A stretch of DNA of 64,000 bases from positions 5,614,631-5,678,630 of the forward strand of contig NC_051108.1 of assembly GCF_901709675.1 (NCBI RefSeq), read 5' to 3'. The stretch comes from Syngnathus acus (taxonomy: Eukaryota > Chordata > Actinopteri > Syngnathiformes > Syngnathidae). This document shows positions 39,031 to 50,058 of the stretch, in pieces. The notes beneath the pieces are model-generated. The model did not search any database and had not been told where the DNA came from. It saw only the letters and a list, made by a program, of their open reading frames with translations. Both the position numbers and the translations under genes were made by a program. Numbering within the stretch: position 1 is the first letter of the stretch; each line of letters begins with the position of its first letter.

Positions 39031-42000
39031 ATGTCCGTGGATGAGAGGCCTGAAGCTCCCATGTATGTGTATGAGTCAACAGTTCATTGTACCAATATCC
39101 TCCTCTGCCTTAATGACCAGCGGAAGCAGGATATCCTGTGCGATGTGACTATCCTAGTGGAAGGCAAGGAATTTCGCGGGCATCGGGCCGTGCTAGCCGC
39201 CTGCAGCGAATATTTCCTCCAGGTGTTGGTCGGCCAGACGGAGAATGGCTTTTTGGTCAGCCTTCCTGAAGAGGTATGTCCAACAAATATGAATTAATTA
39301 AGATAGCATTATTATTGTTGTTTTATCAATACCATTCAAAACCCTTTGAAAGAAATACTGTTGATTTAAGTCCCCCTCCCTTACCTCACTGTTACTGTTG
39401 TATTTAATTATTTTTGTATAAAATTATATTTCGTTCAAGACTTTTTTTTTTTTAAATGATGCCAACTGCGCTTACCGTATTTTCCGGACTATAAGGTGCA
39501 CCGGACCGTAAGGCGCACCTACAATGAATGGCCCATTTTAAAACTTTGTCCTTATATAAGGCGCACCGGACTACAAGGCGCACCATTAATGCATCATGTC
39601 AGATTTTTAATCCAAATCAAATCATTCTCCATTTTATCTTTTTTATTTCAACTTCAGACGCAAGAAATTACTTTATGATCACAAAATAATGATCCATAGT
39701 CTTTTTGATTCATGATTCATAGTCTTCAGCGGGCCACTTATGATATATAAGGCGCACCGGACTATAAGGCGCACTGTCGGCTTTTGAGAAAATTTTAGGT
39801 TTTTAGGTGCGCCTTATAGTCCGGAAAATACGGTACATTTGAGAATTTTTTTTTATCTTAAAATATGTGATTTCCAATGATCACATCCTGTCATATCACC
39901 TTGACATCTACACAGATAAGGTTTATGTACTTTTATGACTAAGACACTGCTGTGGCACAAAATGACCCCCAGACGATAATATGCACATAGTTGCATATGT
40001 CTAAGGACACAAAAAGATAACGCTGCAGACTGCAGCTGATAATACTAAACTGAAAATAGACCCATTGGTATGCTGAGGTCTTGTCCTTCTTCAGAGTTGC
40101 TATTAATAAAGACGTTTGGCTACGGCATGTTGGCCAATTCCTCTCATTCAAATTATGATTATACTTTGTACGTTTCCACACTAGTTACTGCCATAATTTG
40201 ACTAACTTTTCCCCAGTTTACATTCATGGGTGACTGTAATTCTATAGGTGGCAATAATTTGCTTTTTTAACAAGTTTCTTTTGATGAAATTAAGAATGAA
40301 TGAATTCATTTTGTGTGGAAAGCATTTTATAGCTATTATTAGCATATTAGCATATCATAGTTAACTGTAAAATTGAGTTATTTCTGATAAACGATTGTAT
40401 AAGTATCTTAAGGGTGGCTCACAAACAAATCATGATTTTTCAGTTGATGTAAATCTGTCAAATTTATAAAGTGCTTGTAGTTATTTTCAAAGTGGAATGA
40501 CATTGTGGCACCACACCCAAGTACTCCAGACTGATGTCAATTTCCCTGCTATTTCGCAGGTCACTGCCAAAGGATTCGTCCCGTTGTTGCAGTTTGCCTA
40601 CACTGCTAAACTGTTACTCAGCAAAGAAAACATTCAAGAGGTCATCCGCTGTGCCGAATTCCTGCGCATGCACAACCTAGAGGACTCGTGCTTTCGTTTT
40701 CTGGAAGCTCAGCTGCGTAGTGAGGACAGCTTGCTGCACTGTCACAATGTAGCTGCTGAGGGCATCAACTCGGAGAATGAAAGCATGCAGTCAGAGACCG
40801 AAAGATCATCCTCTCCGACGATACAACGTGCTGATGATCTCGCCACCTTTCAGTTCCCCGGTGAGGATCAATTAACAATGACCGGTAACTTCACAGACGG
40901 ACGATTGGACTTCGATCGACGCCGAGGATCAGACCTGCCGCGATGCCCGAAGTACCGGAAATACCAATGGGCTTATAAAAAGCACAATGATGATTTGTCT
41001 TCACACACCAGTACCTCAGGTTTTCCAAGCACAATAAAAGAGGGCAACATTAGTGGGGGAGTAACGGATCCAAACAGGTTGCCTTTGACAGAAATCAAAG
41101 TTGAACAACAAGTAGAGGAAGAGGCCATCTCATTGGACATTACTGATAGCGCGTCAGCAATGGAGATGGATAACCCCGCGTCTTCAGAAATCATCAAGAG
41201 AATGAAGTCGGCATCCTGCATTCGAGCCTTACTTAAAAAAGGAGTGGACTGCTCCAATCTGCCCAGTACACCTCAGCCACTATTTGCAAACAGGCTCGTT
41301 TATCCCCAGGACAAAGTTAACTCTCAGGGAGATCACAAAAAAGACTTGAAAGGTCTTGCTGGACAATTGAGTTGGTCTTTATTATCCCCAAAGAACAATG
41401 ACAATTTCAGCGCAGATCTGAAATCCTGTGACGAAACCTGCAAACAGGAAGTTGAGCTCGATCGAGGGACTGTCATATTTTCCTCCGGGGCCTGCAGTCG
41501 TCTGGGAAACCCGGCACATTCTTACCCTGGTGGGAATTCTTTTGAAACAGAGCTTCCTGAACACATACCAAAGGATCTTGGAGCTAGTCAGTCCCTTCCA
41601 AGCTCCCAGGCCTATTCTCCCAGCACCACCTCCAGCGAACCCCATCTACTGTGCCGTCCACGGTCAAACACCAGCTGTCCAGTTCCAATAAAAGTCTGCC
41701 CACGCTCACCACCTTGTGAGACACGGACAAGGACATCCAGTTCCTGTTCGTCCTACTCCTATGCAGAAGACGGCAGTGGAGGCTCCCCATGCAGCCTGCC
41801 TCAATTTGAGTTTTCTTCGTCACCTTGCTCCAACATGGCCCGCTGTCTCAATGTTGACCAGCAGGACCACAACGTAGGGGATGGAGTTTTTATCCAGGGG
41901 CAAACCAACATCAAATGTGAACAGTCCTATGGCACCAATTCCAGCGATGAGTCGGGTTCTTTTTCCGAGGGAGACAGCGAGTCCTGCACTGTACAAGAGC

Positions 42001-43584
42001 GTGGCCCAGAGGTAAGTGCAAATTTGGATGGTCAATAATTCATAATGAACATTTAAAATGTCATATGACCTTTGATAACCAACGTGTGTGAATTTGACAG
42101 GTGAAGCTACCTTTCCCTGTTGATCAAATCATAAATCTTCCAAGGAATGACTTCCAAACACTGGTGAAAATGCACAAACTGACCTCAGAGCAACTCGAGT
42201 TCATCCACGATGTGAGGCGAAGAAGTAAGAATCGCATCGCTGCCCAACGCTGCCGCAAAAGAAAGCTCGACTGTATCATGAACCTCGAGTGTGAGATTCG
42301 AAAACTGGTGAGTCGATCTACACTTGTATCGGAAGATCTCATGACACGTCTTCCGACTGATTTTTGAATGAAAAATAGTGGCAGCCATTTTATATTAACG
42401 AGGATACACCCCTAATCAACCATGGCATCATGGTTCAGAACATCGGTGTCAAACTCAAGGCCCGGGGGCCAGATACGGCCCGCAAAGACAAATTTTGTCC
42501 AGAATAGTCGATCCTACTGTCAGATTGGTGCGCAACTGGGAAAAAAAACAACTAAATTGCGTGTTTACCATCTGGCATTGTTATTCTCAATTTCGCAGAA
42601 AACCACAGGCCGAAACAGATCCCCACTCACAGGACCTGAGCAAGCCGCGCTCTTCGTTAAATTCGGCCCGGTTGTTTTGGCCACAATCAGCGTGAAGTCC
42701 TGTTGCACTCGAATAGTTCCCTGCTGCAACACACACATGATTCATATGATTGGATACTCGGCAAGGTCTGCAGAACCTGGTTAGCAATCCTGATTGTTTG
42801 AATCAGGTGTAGCAGCAGGAAGACAAAAAAAAAAAAAAAATGCAGGATATTGATGACTGGAATTGCCCAACCTTGGTCTCAGCACTGCGGGATTTTACGG
42901 TAAATATAATAAATGGATGTCACTTGTATAGCACTTTTCTATTTTCAGTACTAAAGGCGTTTCAGATTTACCAAGCATCAGGAGCAAACCCCCAATCCAA
43001 TTTATCACTGCGCCATACCGCCCCAATAAAAAGAAAATAGAATTAAAAAAAATTGAATATGTATTGCTTTATGTAAAATATTTAAAAAAAATTTGCAAAT
43101 ACAGGTATGCGAAAAGGAGAAGCTGCTTACAGAGAGAAATCAACTGAAGGCTTGTATGGGGGAACTATGGGAAAACTTTTCCTGCCTGTCCCAGGAGGTG
43201 TGCAGGGATGTCCAGCTAAGTCCCGAACAGGTTCAGTCATTGCACCACTACTGCCCAGTCCTACGCCCCACCAATTCCACCGCCAGCCATCACGCCGCCT
43301 ACGATCCCAAGCCTTGTAACAGACCTAACACCACCAGCATCGATCTCTGTTTGGACTCCGCCACACCTGAAACAAACATTCCTGGTTCTCCAGGCCTTTT
43401 GGAGATCAACTCGATGGAAAACGGGGAAGACAAAGGTATGGACAGCCAATACATTAGCTTGTACACAGATTCAGGGCTGACCGTGGAGAAATACGGTAAT
43501 CAGACGGTAACAGTTGATTTTTGCCAGGAAATGACCGAAAAATGTACAACTGATGAGCAGCCACACAAGGACTGTACTAATTAA
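39031..43584 (+). CDS. bach2: BTB and CNC homology transcription factor 2
   Basis: BACH2 is a BTB-bZIP repressor that pairs with small Maf proteins at MARE sites and controls B- and T-cell fate. Four coding exons: 39031-39273, 40560-42011, 42101-42307, 43105-43584, joining to 793 residues (human 841). Exons 1-2 encode the BTB domain ([20 protein letters not shown] and [13 protein letters not shown]). The bZIP basic region [20 protein letters not shown] is in exon 3 and the leucine zipper continues in exon 4. Cys-Pro pairs in [14 protein letters not shown] and HYCPVLRP resemble the heme-binding CP motifs of BACH proteins. The C-terminus [19 protein letters not shown] is diagnostic. The start MSVDERP matches the family and an acceptor lies just upstream. 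Teleosts often have two copies (a/b); I cannot say which this is. Intron 1 holds a CCGTA-type MITE. Confidence 0.94.
39475..39833. mobile_element. CCGTATTTTCC-type TA MITE (bach2 intron 1)
   Basis: Ends CCGTATTTTCCGGACTATAA and TTATAGTCCGGAAAATACGG, TA on both sides (39473-39474, 39834-39835). The interior matches the copy at 62022-62400 in inverted orientation (for example GATCCATAGTCTTTTTGATT). Confidence 0.85.
42441..43040. repeat. Cluster of degraded interspersed repeats (bach2 intron 3)
   Basis: Begins with a hAT-like end (GGTGTCAAACTCAAGGCCCG at 42445), followed by a different hAT-type fragment (AGGTGTAGCAGCAGGAAGAC near 42806, TGGAATTGCCCAACC near 42858) and then a fish-repeat fragment with TTGTATAGCACTTTTCTA. 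None is intact. Confidence 0.5.
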
Positions 43585-43605
43585 TAGTATTTGTTTTTCA
43601 TGTTT

Positions 43606-43703
43606 AGTGTTATTATTATTATCATCATTATTATTTTCTTTTTTATTATTACTATTATTATTATTACTATTATTACTAGTAGTAGTAGTAGTAGTAGTAG
43701 TAA
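43606..43703. repeat. ATT/AGT trinucleotide microsatellite in bach2 3' UTR
   Basis: Imperfect TTA/TCA units followed by about ten AGT units (43677-43703), starting about 20 bp after the bach2 stop. Confidence 0.85.
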
Positions 43704-45452
43704 TATTTAATTATACTACTCTGACAAACCCTCTCTTGGGGTTGTTGATAATACCCAACTTCTGCCAGTGTTGACAAAAAATTATATATTTTTATGTATT
43801 TATGTTTTTCATGATTTCTATTTTATGAACAGTTGACACGCTGTCTTAAAAAAGCGGAAATACTGTTCATCAAGTATTCCCTTACCAAAAGTGAGAGTTG
43901 CTCACTTAAGTCTTTACAATGGTGCTATGGCCCCGGCAGCAGCTTTGAGAGTCGGGCCGGGTTCATGTCTTCATGACACCCAAAACACAAAGAGGAACCT
44001 CAGTGGACAAAAAAAAATTCGTTCTATATATCGCTTTTATTGGCATGGTCCCAGTATTTCTTCTCTTTGACTCGTTTTCATGTACATCCTCTCTTGCTTT
44101 TTTTTTTTTTGCTGTGACACTTTTCATCTCTAGCTATTCAAAACTCAGGAAGAAAAAAATCCTCAGAATGTTTACCATAATTCATGCAAAATGAGAATAC
44201 AGATTTTATACATGGGGGGAAGTTATCATGCAATTAGACTGTAAAATGTTTATGCAAACATTTTCTTGTAATTGTGTACAGGCTGTAAACTGATAACATT
44301 CCTTTTTTTGCCTTCTGGAGCTCTCGGTATCATTTTTTTTCTTTTTTTTTTGCTGGCAGATGCATATTTTCTCTTTTTAACCAGCAATACCTTGTTTGGA
44401 TGTTGACTTTGTGCTTGTTTGGCAAAATGTATATAGTGTGAGCATGATTACTGTCAATGACTTTGAACAGATGTAGGCTTAGATGTTTTTTTTTTCCCAC
44501 CAAGGATAGAGAAGGCTGAGGAAAAAAAAATCTTCATTTTTGCCATCTCAGATTGTAAATATTTCTCTTCCCCCAACATGGTGGGTGCTCTTAATTCTCA
44601 GGAAAACCGCTTCACAGACATGCATATAGACTGAAAGACATATTTCTTAAAATAAACACGACAAAATTTAAGATCCATGTCTACACGTACATGGAGACTA
44701 AATGTATGTTTTAAATTATCCGCTCTTCCCTGTTATCTAAGTGAATGAGGATTTTAGGAAAATTGTTTTGCTTTTTAAAAAGCAGACAACCTGAACTGTC
44801 TTTCCAATGTATTTTTATTTTCTATTTATAAACTGGAAAAGTCTTGTTTACCATTAAAGGTGTTATGACTTGAAATTCAGCCTTTGGACAATTTAGCCAC
44901 AGTCTATAAAATTAATGATTGCGATAATTGCCTTTGAATTTAATGGAATTCATTCCAAAATTTGTGTTCTCCTTACAGTGGGAATATTTTAAAAAAAAAT
45001 GCTTGCACCAAAATTACAAATCATGCCTCTACCCTTGAGAATAAATCAGTGTGATGAGGATTAGTGTTTTTAACACAAACGGTGCTGCAAAAGTAGCCTA
45101 GTGTAACAAATTTTATCGATGTCCTTAATAAATGGGCAAATACACTTCATATCAGCATTTTTCACGAGAAAGGTCAAAGGGCTGATCACACTTTTAACAC
45201 GTCTCAACTTAAATGAATAATTAAATAAATATATAACCACAAGAACTCGGCAATCATAATTTCTGTGAATATTGAGTCAAATATAAAACTCTTTTTTTTA
45301 CATTATTAGTTGTCAAATATGACAGAATTTTTGCCATGTAAAATTGATAGGACAGGTTTGCGATTGTGTGAAAATGTTTCCTTTCTCTTTATGGGATGAG
45401 TCAGCCGGATTTTGATATGTGGATACATGCACCTCCAATGTACAGTGTGTGT

Positions 45453-45515
45453 GTGTATATATATATCTATATATATATATATATATAGATATATATATAT
45501 ATAGATATATATATA
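45453..45515. repeat. (TA)n microsatellite with CTATATA interruptions
   Basis: Alternating TA with regularly spaced C or G interruptions, self-complementary. Confidence 0.85.
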
Positions 45516-45934
45516 AATTCAGGGGCCTTGACCCTTCCCTCAAAAGTTTTTTCACACTGATCTACCTGTGAAATGACTCGTACCTCTCATAACAGGTCAA
45601 TGACTGTATCAACAAACTGCATCAGGTGTTTTCTACATGTTTTTTACTCAGATTATACAGACTATTGTTTACTTGCAAGTTTTGGTGCATCATTTATTGG
45701 AATAACTTGTAGTTTAAATTGTTCTCATCTTTCTAATTTTGTATTGTTGTTCATTTTAAAATACTGTAATGTGCTTATTCGCTACGAGTTTTTTTTAAAA
45801 TGGTAAATACAGTCACGATTTGACGGTTATTGTAAATATATTGTGAAAAGTTTTCTCAAATTCATTTTAATTGGCAGTGTTATAAAACTTAAAGTACTGT
45901 ATCTTTTTTGTCTTTACGCCATTTTGCTTGATGA

Positions 45935-45940
45935 AATAAA
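45935..45940 (+). terminator. bach2 distal poly(A) signal candidate
   Basis: AATAAA 2.35 kb after the bach2 stop. An earlier hexamer lies near 44650, so alternative 3' ends are likely. Confidence 0.35.
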
Positions 45941-46382
45941 CATGCATATCACTGCTGTTATTATTTTTTTGAAATTACATTTTCAATCCAGTCAATTTGG
46001 GAGAAAGCTCAACAAGTAGTAATAGAGAAAGCATCTTGACTCCATTTTGAAAAATATGATTCATTGTGATAAAAAAGAATAATAAAACAACTAAAAAAAA
46101 ACAGCCCTGACATATCTGTGGTGTCATACCAAGAAGTTCCAAATATTTCACCCGATAGAAAAATCAAACCATGAGAAAGGCAGGTTTGTTGCTTTGTTAC
46201 GGTATCTGTGTGGTCGTACCACGGTGGACTTTCTGGAATATCCCAACCAAAGGTTTCTTCAAGATGAAACAGGAAATAACAAAGGATCACATACAGGGTG
46301 GAGCACCATGCAAACAATGAACTACAGTGGGCTCAACTGAAACAAGAAGTACTTTGTGTTTGGTGTTTGCAATCGCAAGACG

Positions 46383-46670
46383 TGCACCGCTGGAGCAAAG
46401 TCGGGTGGGGACAGGAGCAGGGTCGGGGGAGCCACAGAGTGTCTGCGCCGCTGGAGCAGGGTCAGATCCCGCCGTAGGTTTTTTTTTAGGCCAGCGCAGG
46501 GTTGAGGAGGAATCGCTGGAGGATGGTTGGCAGCAGCAGAGCATGTGTCGCAGGAGCAGGGTTGGGTGGTCGCCACTCAGCAAGTGTCGCTGGAGCAGGG
46601 TCCTGTGGGGCAGTCGGAGCACGTGCGCCCCAGTATCAGTGTTGGAGGACGGCCGCAGGGTTTGACCCAG
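46383..46670. repeat. GC-rich degenerate minisatellite
   Basis: The word CTGGAGCAGGGTC or a close variant recurs at least five times with irregular spacing, together with GTGTCGC and CGGGTGGGG. Open frames here (for example 170 codons on the minus strand) are explained by the repeat composition. Confidence 0.6.
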
Positions 46671-47190
46671 TTTATTAGAAGGCGGGTGTGAAAAACTAGG
46701 ACATGCATGAGGTGCGGGTGAGAGAGAGGTGGAGGTGATCAGCAGGCTGAGGTTCTGGAACACTTGTGAAGTTTTGAGCGACCCATTGAGGAGGAGCAAT
46801 GGTTTGGAGCAGGTGGTGATGTCGCTAGCTTGATGGATTATGCCTAAGACATATTGTCACCCAAGGAGCAGGATTTCGAACCAGAAGCAGACCTGACACG
46901 GATGTTGAAAAGTAAATGTCTTTATATACAAGATTACATAGTATATATGGCAGAATAAAGTATACATGGCAGAATAAAGGTGATGTAATAAAAGGAAAAC
47001 ATAAGGACTACAATAACTGCATAGCACTTGAAATATCAATGAACCAGGTCACTATGACAGAATAAACATAAAAAAAAGGACAAATAAAAAAGGACAAGCA
47101 AAAGGAACTACTTAAAGGAACTACCAGTCACAACAGCAGAAAAAAAAAAATACATTTCAGAAAAGTAATTAACAAAAGCTGAAACAAACT

Positions 47191-47255
47191 TTCAGAAAAC
47201 AAATTAAAACAAAAAAAGAGCTGTACAGTTATTTTGTTTTAATTTGTTTTCTGAA
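47191..47255. repeat. Perfect 24-bp inverted repeat
   Basis: The left arm 47191-47214 (TTCAGAAAACAAATTAAAAC and on) pairs without mismatch with 47232-47255, with a 17-nt loop. Its position about 260 bp past the gja10 stop puts it in the likely gja10 3' UTR. Confidence 0.8.
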
Positions 47256-47511
47256 ATATTCAAAACTTGGTTCATGGATTGTAAAAGTGGCTGCTTAAAT
47301 ACATGTATTCCTTGGTGTGTTCTTGCAAAACAAATGCCAATCTTTCATTAAAAGTCCACAAATGGGATAATTTTGATGTTGACTAATAGATGCATTGATC
47401 TGTTTTTTAAGATCTAAGTGCCATGGTGATCTCGAGTTACAAAAAAAACAATCACAAATAAATGGATTAAATCGACTTCGTCCACTTCCACAATAACTTT
47501 GTTTTCCAAAT

Positions 47512-49280
47512 CTATTTTTTCATGATGGACGACAGCTCCAGCAGCATAGTCTGAAAGAGGAGGGGGGGAAATGAAAACATTACCAAACCAGAATCAAACT
47601 TAAAAAAAAAAATCTTGTTATACCGTATTTGTATTTTTAAAAATTGGGTTAAAACAATAAGAAAAAAACAGTCTGTACAATGATTTCCCATGTGGAAATT
47701 ATGATCGCTGCCTTCCGTGACATCATCAACCAAGACATGGTGTGGCCCTATTTGTCATTAAAAATGGGCGTTTTTTTAAAAACAATCGTTTTATTTTTTC
47801 ACCAAAACGAATGGATAAGACAGAAAATACGAATTTTTTTTGTCAACAATTAAATGTTTTTATCTCAATTAATTGTCATAACATTTGCTGGGTTACTTTA
47901 ATATATTCTCACCATGGACATTCTCCTCCCGCTAGATGGAGGCGGTGGAGTCATGACAGGACTCTCTTCCTTGTTGAAGTTCGGGGCCTCAGCGCTCATT
48001 CCAGTCATAGAACTGTCCGATGGACTGCCCTGCCTACCATCGGACATTCCTCGGGACATGAAACTGCTTTTTCGGGCTGTCGAAAAATGTTCACTACCTG
48101 GAGAATCACTCGTGTCACTATACACACCCATTGCACTTTGCTCTCTTAGTTTATTGCTCTGGGTTGCAAAGGTCTCCATGTGTCTGGCCAATGATGAAGC
48201 TTGAGGTCCAGTATACTGCAATGTTCCAGAATTATGAGGTGCATCTGAATCATCACTATAAGATGATTGCAAGGTAACATCTCGATTGTGTTGCCGATCC
48301 ATAGCTCTTAGATGTGGCAAATTCTGGATGTTCGCTGGTGGCTGATGAGTCTTGTTAGATACCTGGATAAGAGGAGCTAGAGAAGTGAGATTCAATGGCT
48401 CAGTTTCTTCACGAGTGTTGGACAAAACTGAGCAGACCATTTGTGGGAGTTGCATCAGTCTTTGTGGAGAGGAATTTGGAAGTATGCAGACCTGCTGCAC
48501 CATGGAGTTTTTCTTCGATCTGCAAATACTATCACTATCTCCGTATTTATAACCGTACAGACTCTGCTTGATTTTCTTCACACCCAGATGGAAGGTCTCA
48601 AGAAGGTTGAGGAATAAAGAAACTCCAGATATAACCAACATGAAAACCATGAAAATGTTCTTCTCAGTTGGTCGTGACACAAAACAATCCACGCTGTTAG
48701 GGCAAGGTAACCTCTCGCATTTGTACAGAGGAGACAACCTGATTCCATAGAGAGCACATTGACCTATAATAAAACCAACTTCCAATATTGATCTTGTTAA
48801 GATATGGAAAACATATGTTCGCAACAGAGATCCTTGAAGGGGAGCTTTCCTTACTTTCTTCTGTTCATCTAATTTCCGAAGCTCCCGTTCTATTCGCTTA
48901 TGGTTGAGAACAAGGTCTGTGGTCTCCAGTTCAGCTTTCAGACATGTTTTTTTTCGGTGCCTCTCCTTATCGAGGGTCCTCAAATGATACAACGCATGAC
49001 CCATGTAGACCAAAGAGGGTGAAGATACAAATAAGATCTGAAGCACCCAATAACGGATGAGCGAAATAGGGAAAGCCTGGTCGTAGCAAACATTTTTACA
49101 GCCAGGTTGCTCTGTATTACAAACAAACTCACTCTGTTCATCATCCCAGACGTCCTCTGCAGCAACACCAAGGACAAGCATACGAAAAACGAAGAGGATG
49201 GTCAGCCAAATCTTGCCCACAATGGTGGAATGAATATGAACCTCCTCTAAAATGCTGCCCAACAAATTCCAATCCCCCAT
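47512..49280 (-). CDS. gja10: Gap junction alpha-10 connexin
   Basis: Connexins form hexameric hemichannels; GJA10-type connexins couple retinal horizontal cells. The main coding exon is 49280-47913 and a small last exon is 47550-47512, joined by a phase-0 GT-AG intron (donor GTGAGA, acceptor TTTCAG), giving 468 residues. Start MGDWNLLGSILEEVHIHST, four TM segments, and extracellular-loop Cys patterns CNTEQPGCKNVC and CERLPCPNSVDC are typical. The long cytoplasmic tail is Ser-rich. Without splicing the frame would end four codons after the donor (VRIY); with splicing it ends TMLLELSSIMKK, a hydrophobic and basic tail. I favour the spliced form, since I recall that vertebrate GJA10 genes have a tail-splitting intron. 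Position next to bach2 and casp8ap2 matches human GJA10. Teleost ohnologs (gja10a/b) cannot be told apart here. Confidence 0.9.
47655..47737 (-). repeat. Short interspersed repeat, copy 2 of 3 (gja10 intron)
   Basis: Reverse-orientation copy of the repeat at 7322-7468: on the minus strand it reads GATGTCACGGAAGGCAGCGA then TTTCCACATGGGAAATCATT. Confidence 0.55.
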
Positions 49281-50058
49281 CTTCCGTCACATTTTTTTTT
49301 GCTGCCAGGAAAAAAACAGAATGTTCAAACCATGATCAGATCAAAAAAGTTTTTAATTAAGAAGGTTATTTACTTACAGTTATCTGTAGTCTTTGCCCTC
49401 GCGAATAGAGGCTGATTCATCATTGTTCTCTTCCGAGAGAGAAAATAACCCTACTGTCCATTGCTTCCGACTATCCAGAGCGGTTGGGAACTAGGTCTCC
49501 AGTTTACATTTGATCAATCATGATGCCATAATGGCCTGAGGTTAGATCCACTCTGCTAGTTTTTACAGGTCACCAGACTGGAAATAGTACCCATCGTCCT
49601 GTCGATATTTAATATGTTTACAGCCTCCTAACTTAGACTGGAGATTCAATGGGTAAGTGTACGTTTTTATTTTCAACTGAAATAAGAATTTATAAACAGG
49701 TATAAGAATAAATAAATCTTAAGAAAGATTCACGACACTGAAATCAATTTGATGACGCAATCCAACAAAAGATTAATTTATTGAAGCGCTGATTTTCTCT
49801 TGTACCTAAGCACAAAATAAATTTTTTTAACCAAAAATTAAAATATAAAACATTTTGAACAGATTTACAATTTCTTGAGGTATATAATTTGTTGAATTTA
49901 GCTATTAAATTCAACTCTTATGAGCTGTACCTTTAGTCATATGAGGAATTTAAAATGAGCAAACATTTTAAATAAACAGGAAACTAAAGAAATAAGTGTA
50001 TGTCATTGTTGTATCTTACAAATGTCTCAAAATAATTCGAGCAAAACACTTGGGGTGA
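49281..50058 (-). other. gja10 5' leader and casp8ap2 3' flank
   Basis: Upstream of the gja10 ATG there is an acceptor-like site (minus strand, CTGGCAG near 49300) and a less AT-rich stretch at 49390-49560 that could hold an untranslated first exon and promoter. The rest, from 49680, is AT-rich and probably casp8ap2 3' UTR, with TTTATT (AATAAA on the minus strand) near 49776. Confidence 0.4.

Larger units (their letters stand above)
43585..47511 (+). other. bach2 3' UTR and bach2-gja10 convergent spacer
   Basis: Probable long AT-rich bach2 3' UTR with an ATT/AGT microsatellite (43606-43703) and a TA microsatellite (45453-45515), then a GC-rich degenerate tandem repeat (46383-46670), an A-rich stretch with repeated GGCAGAATAAAG words (46950-46990) and a perfect hairpin (47191-47255). 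bach2 and gja10 converge here. No coding sequence is supported despite open frames in the GC-rich part. Confidence 0.5.

Noticed and set aside
46287-46799. 170-codon open frame on the minus strand
   Set aside because: It lies in the GC-rich degenerate repeat, several frames are open at once, and the product is Ser/Pro/His-rich with no recognisable domain.
47928-47942. CTCF-like CCGCTAGATGGAG word
   Set aside because: It encodes part of the conserved proline/serine stretch of gja10 and is a weaker match, so coding constraint explains it.
47742-48149. 135-codon plus-strand frame over the gja10 tail
   Set aside because: Antisense of the Ser-rich connexin tail and partly in its intron.
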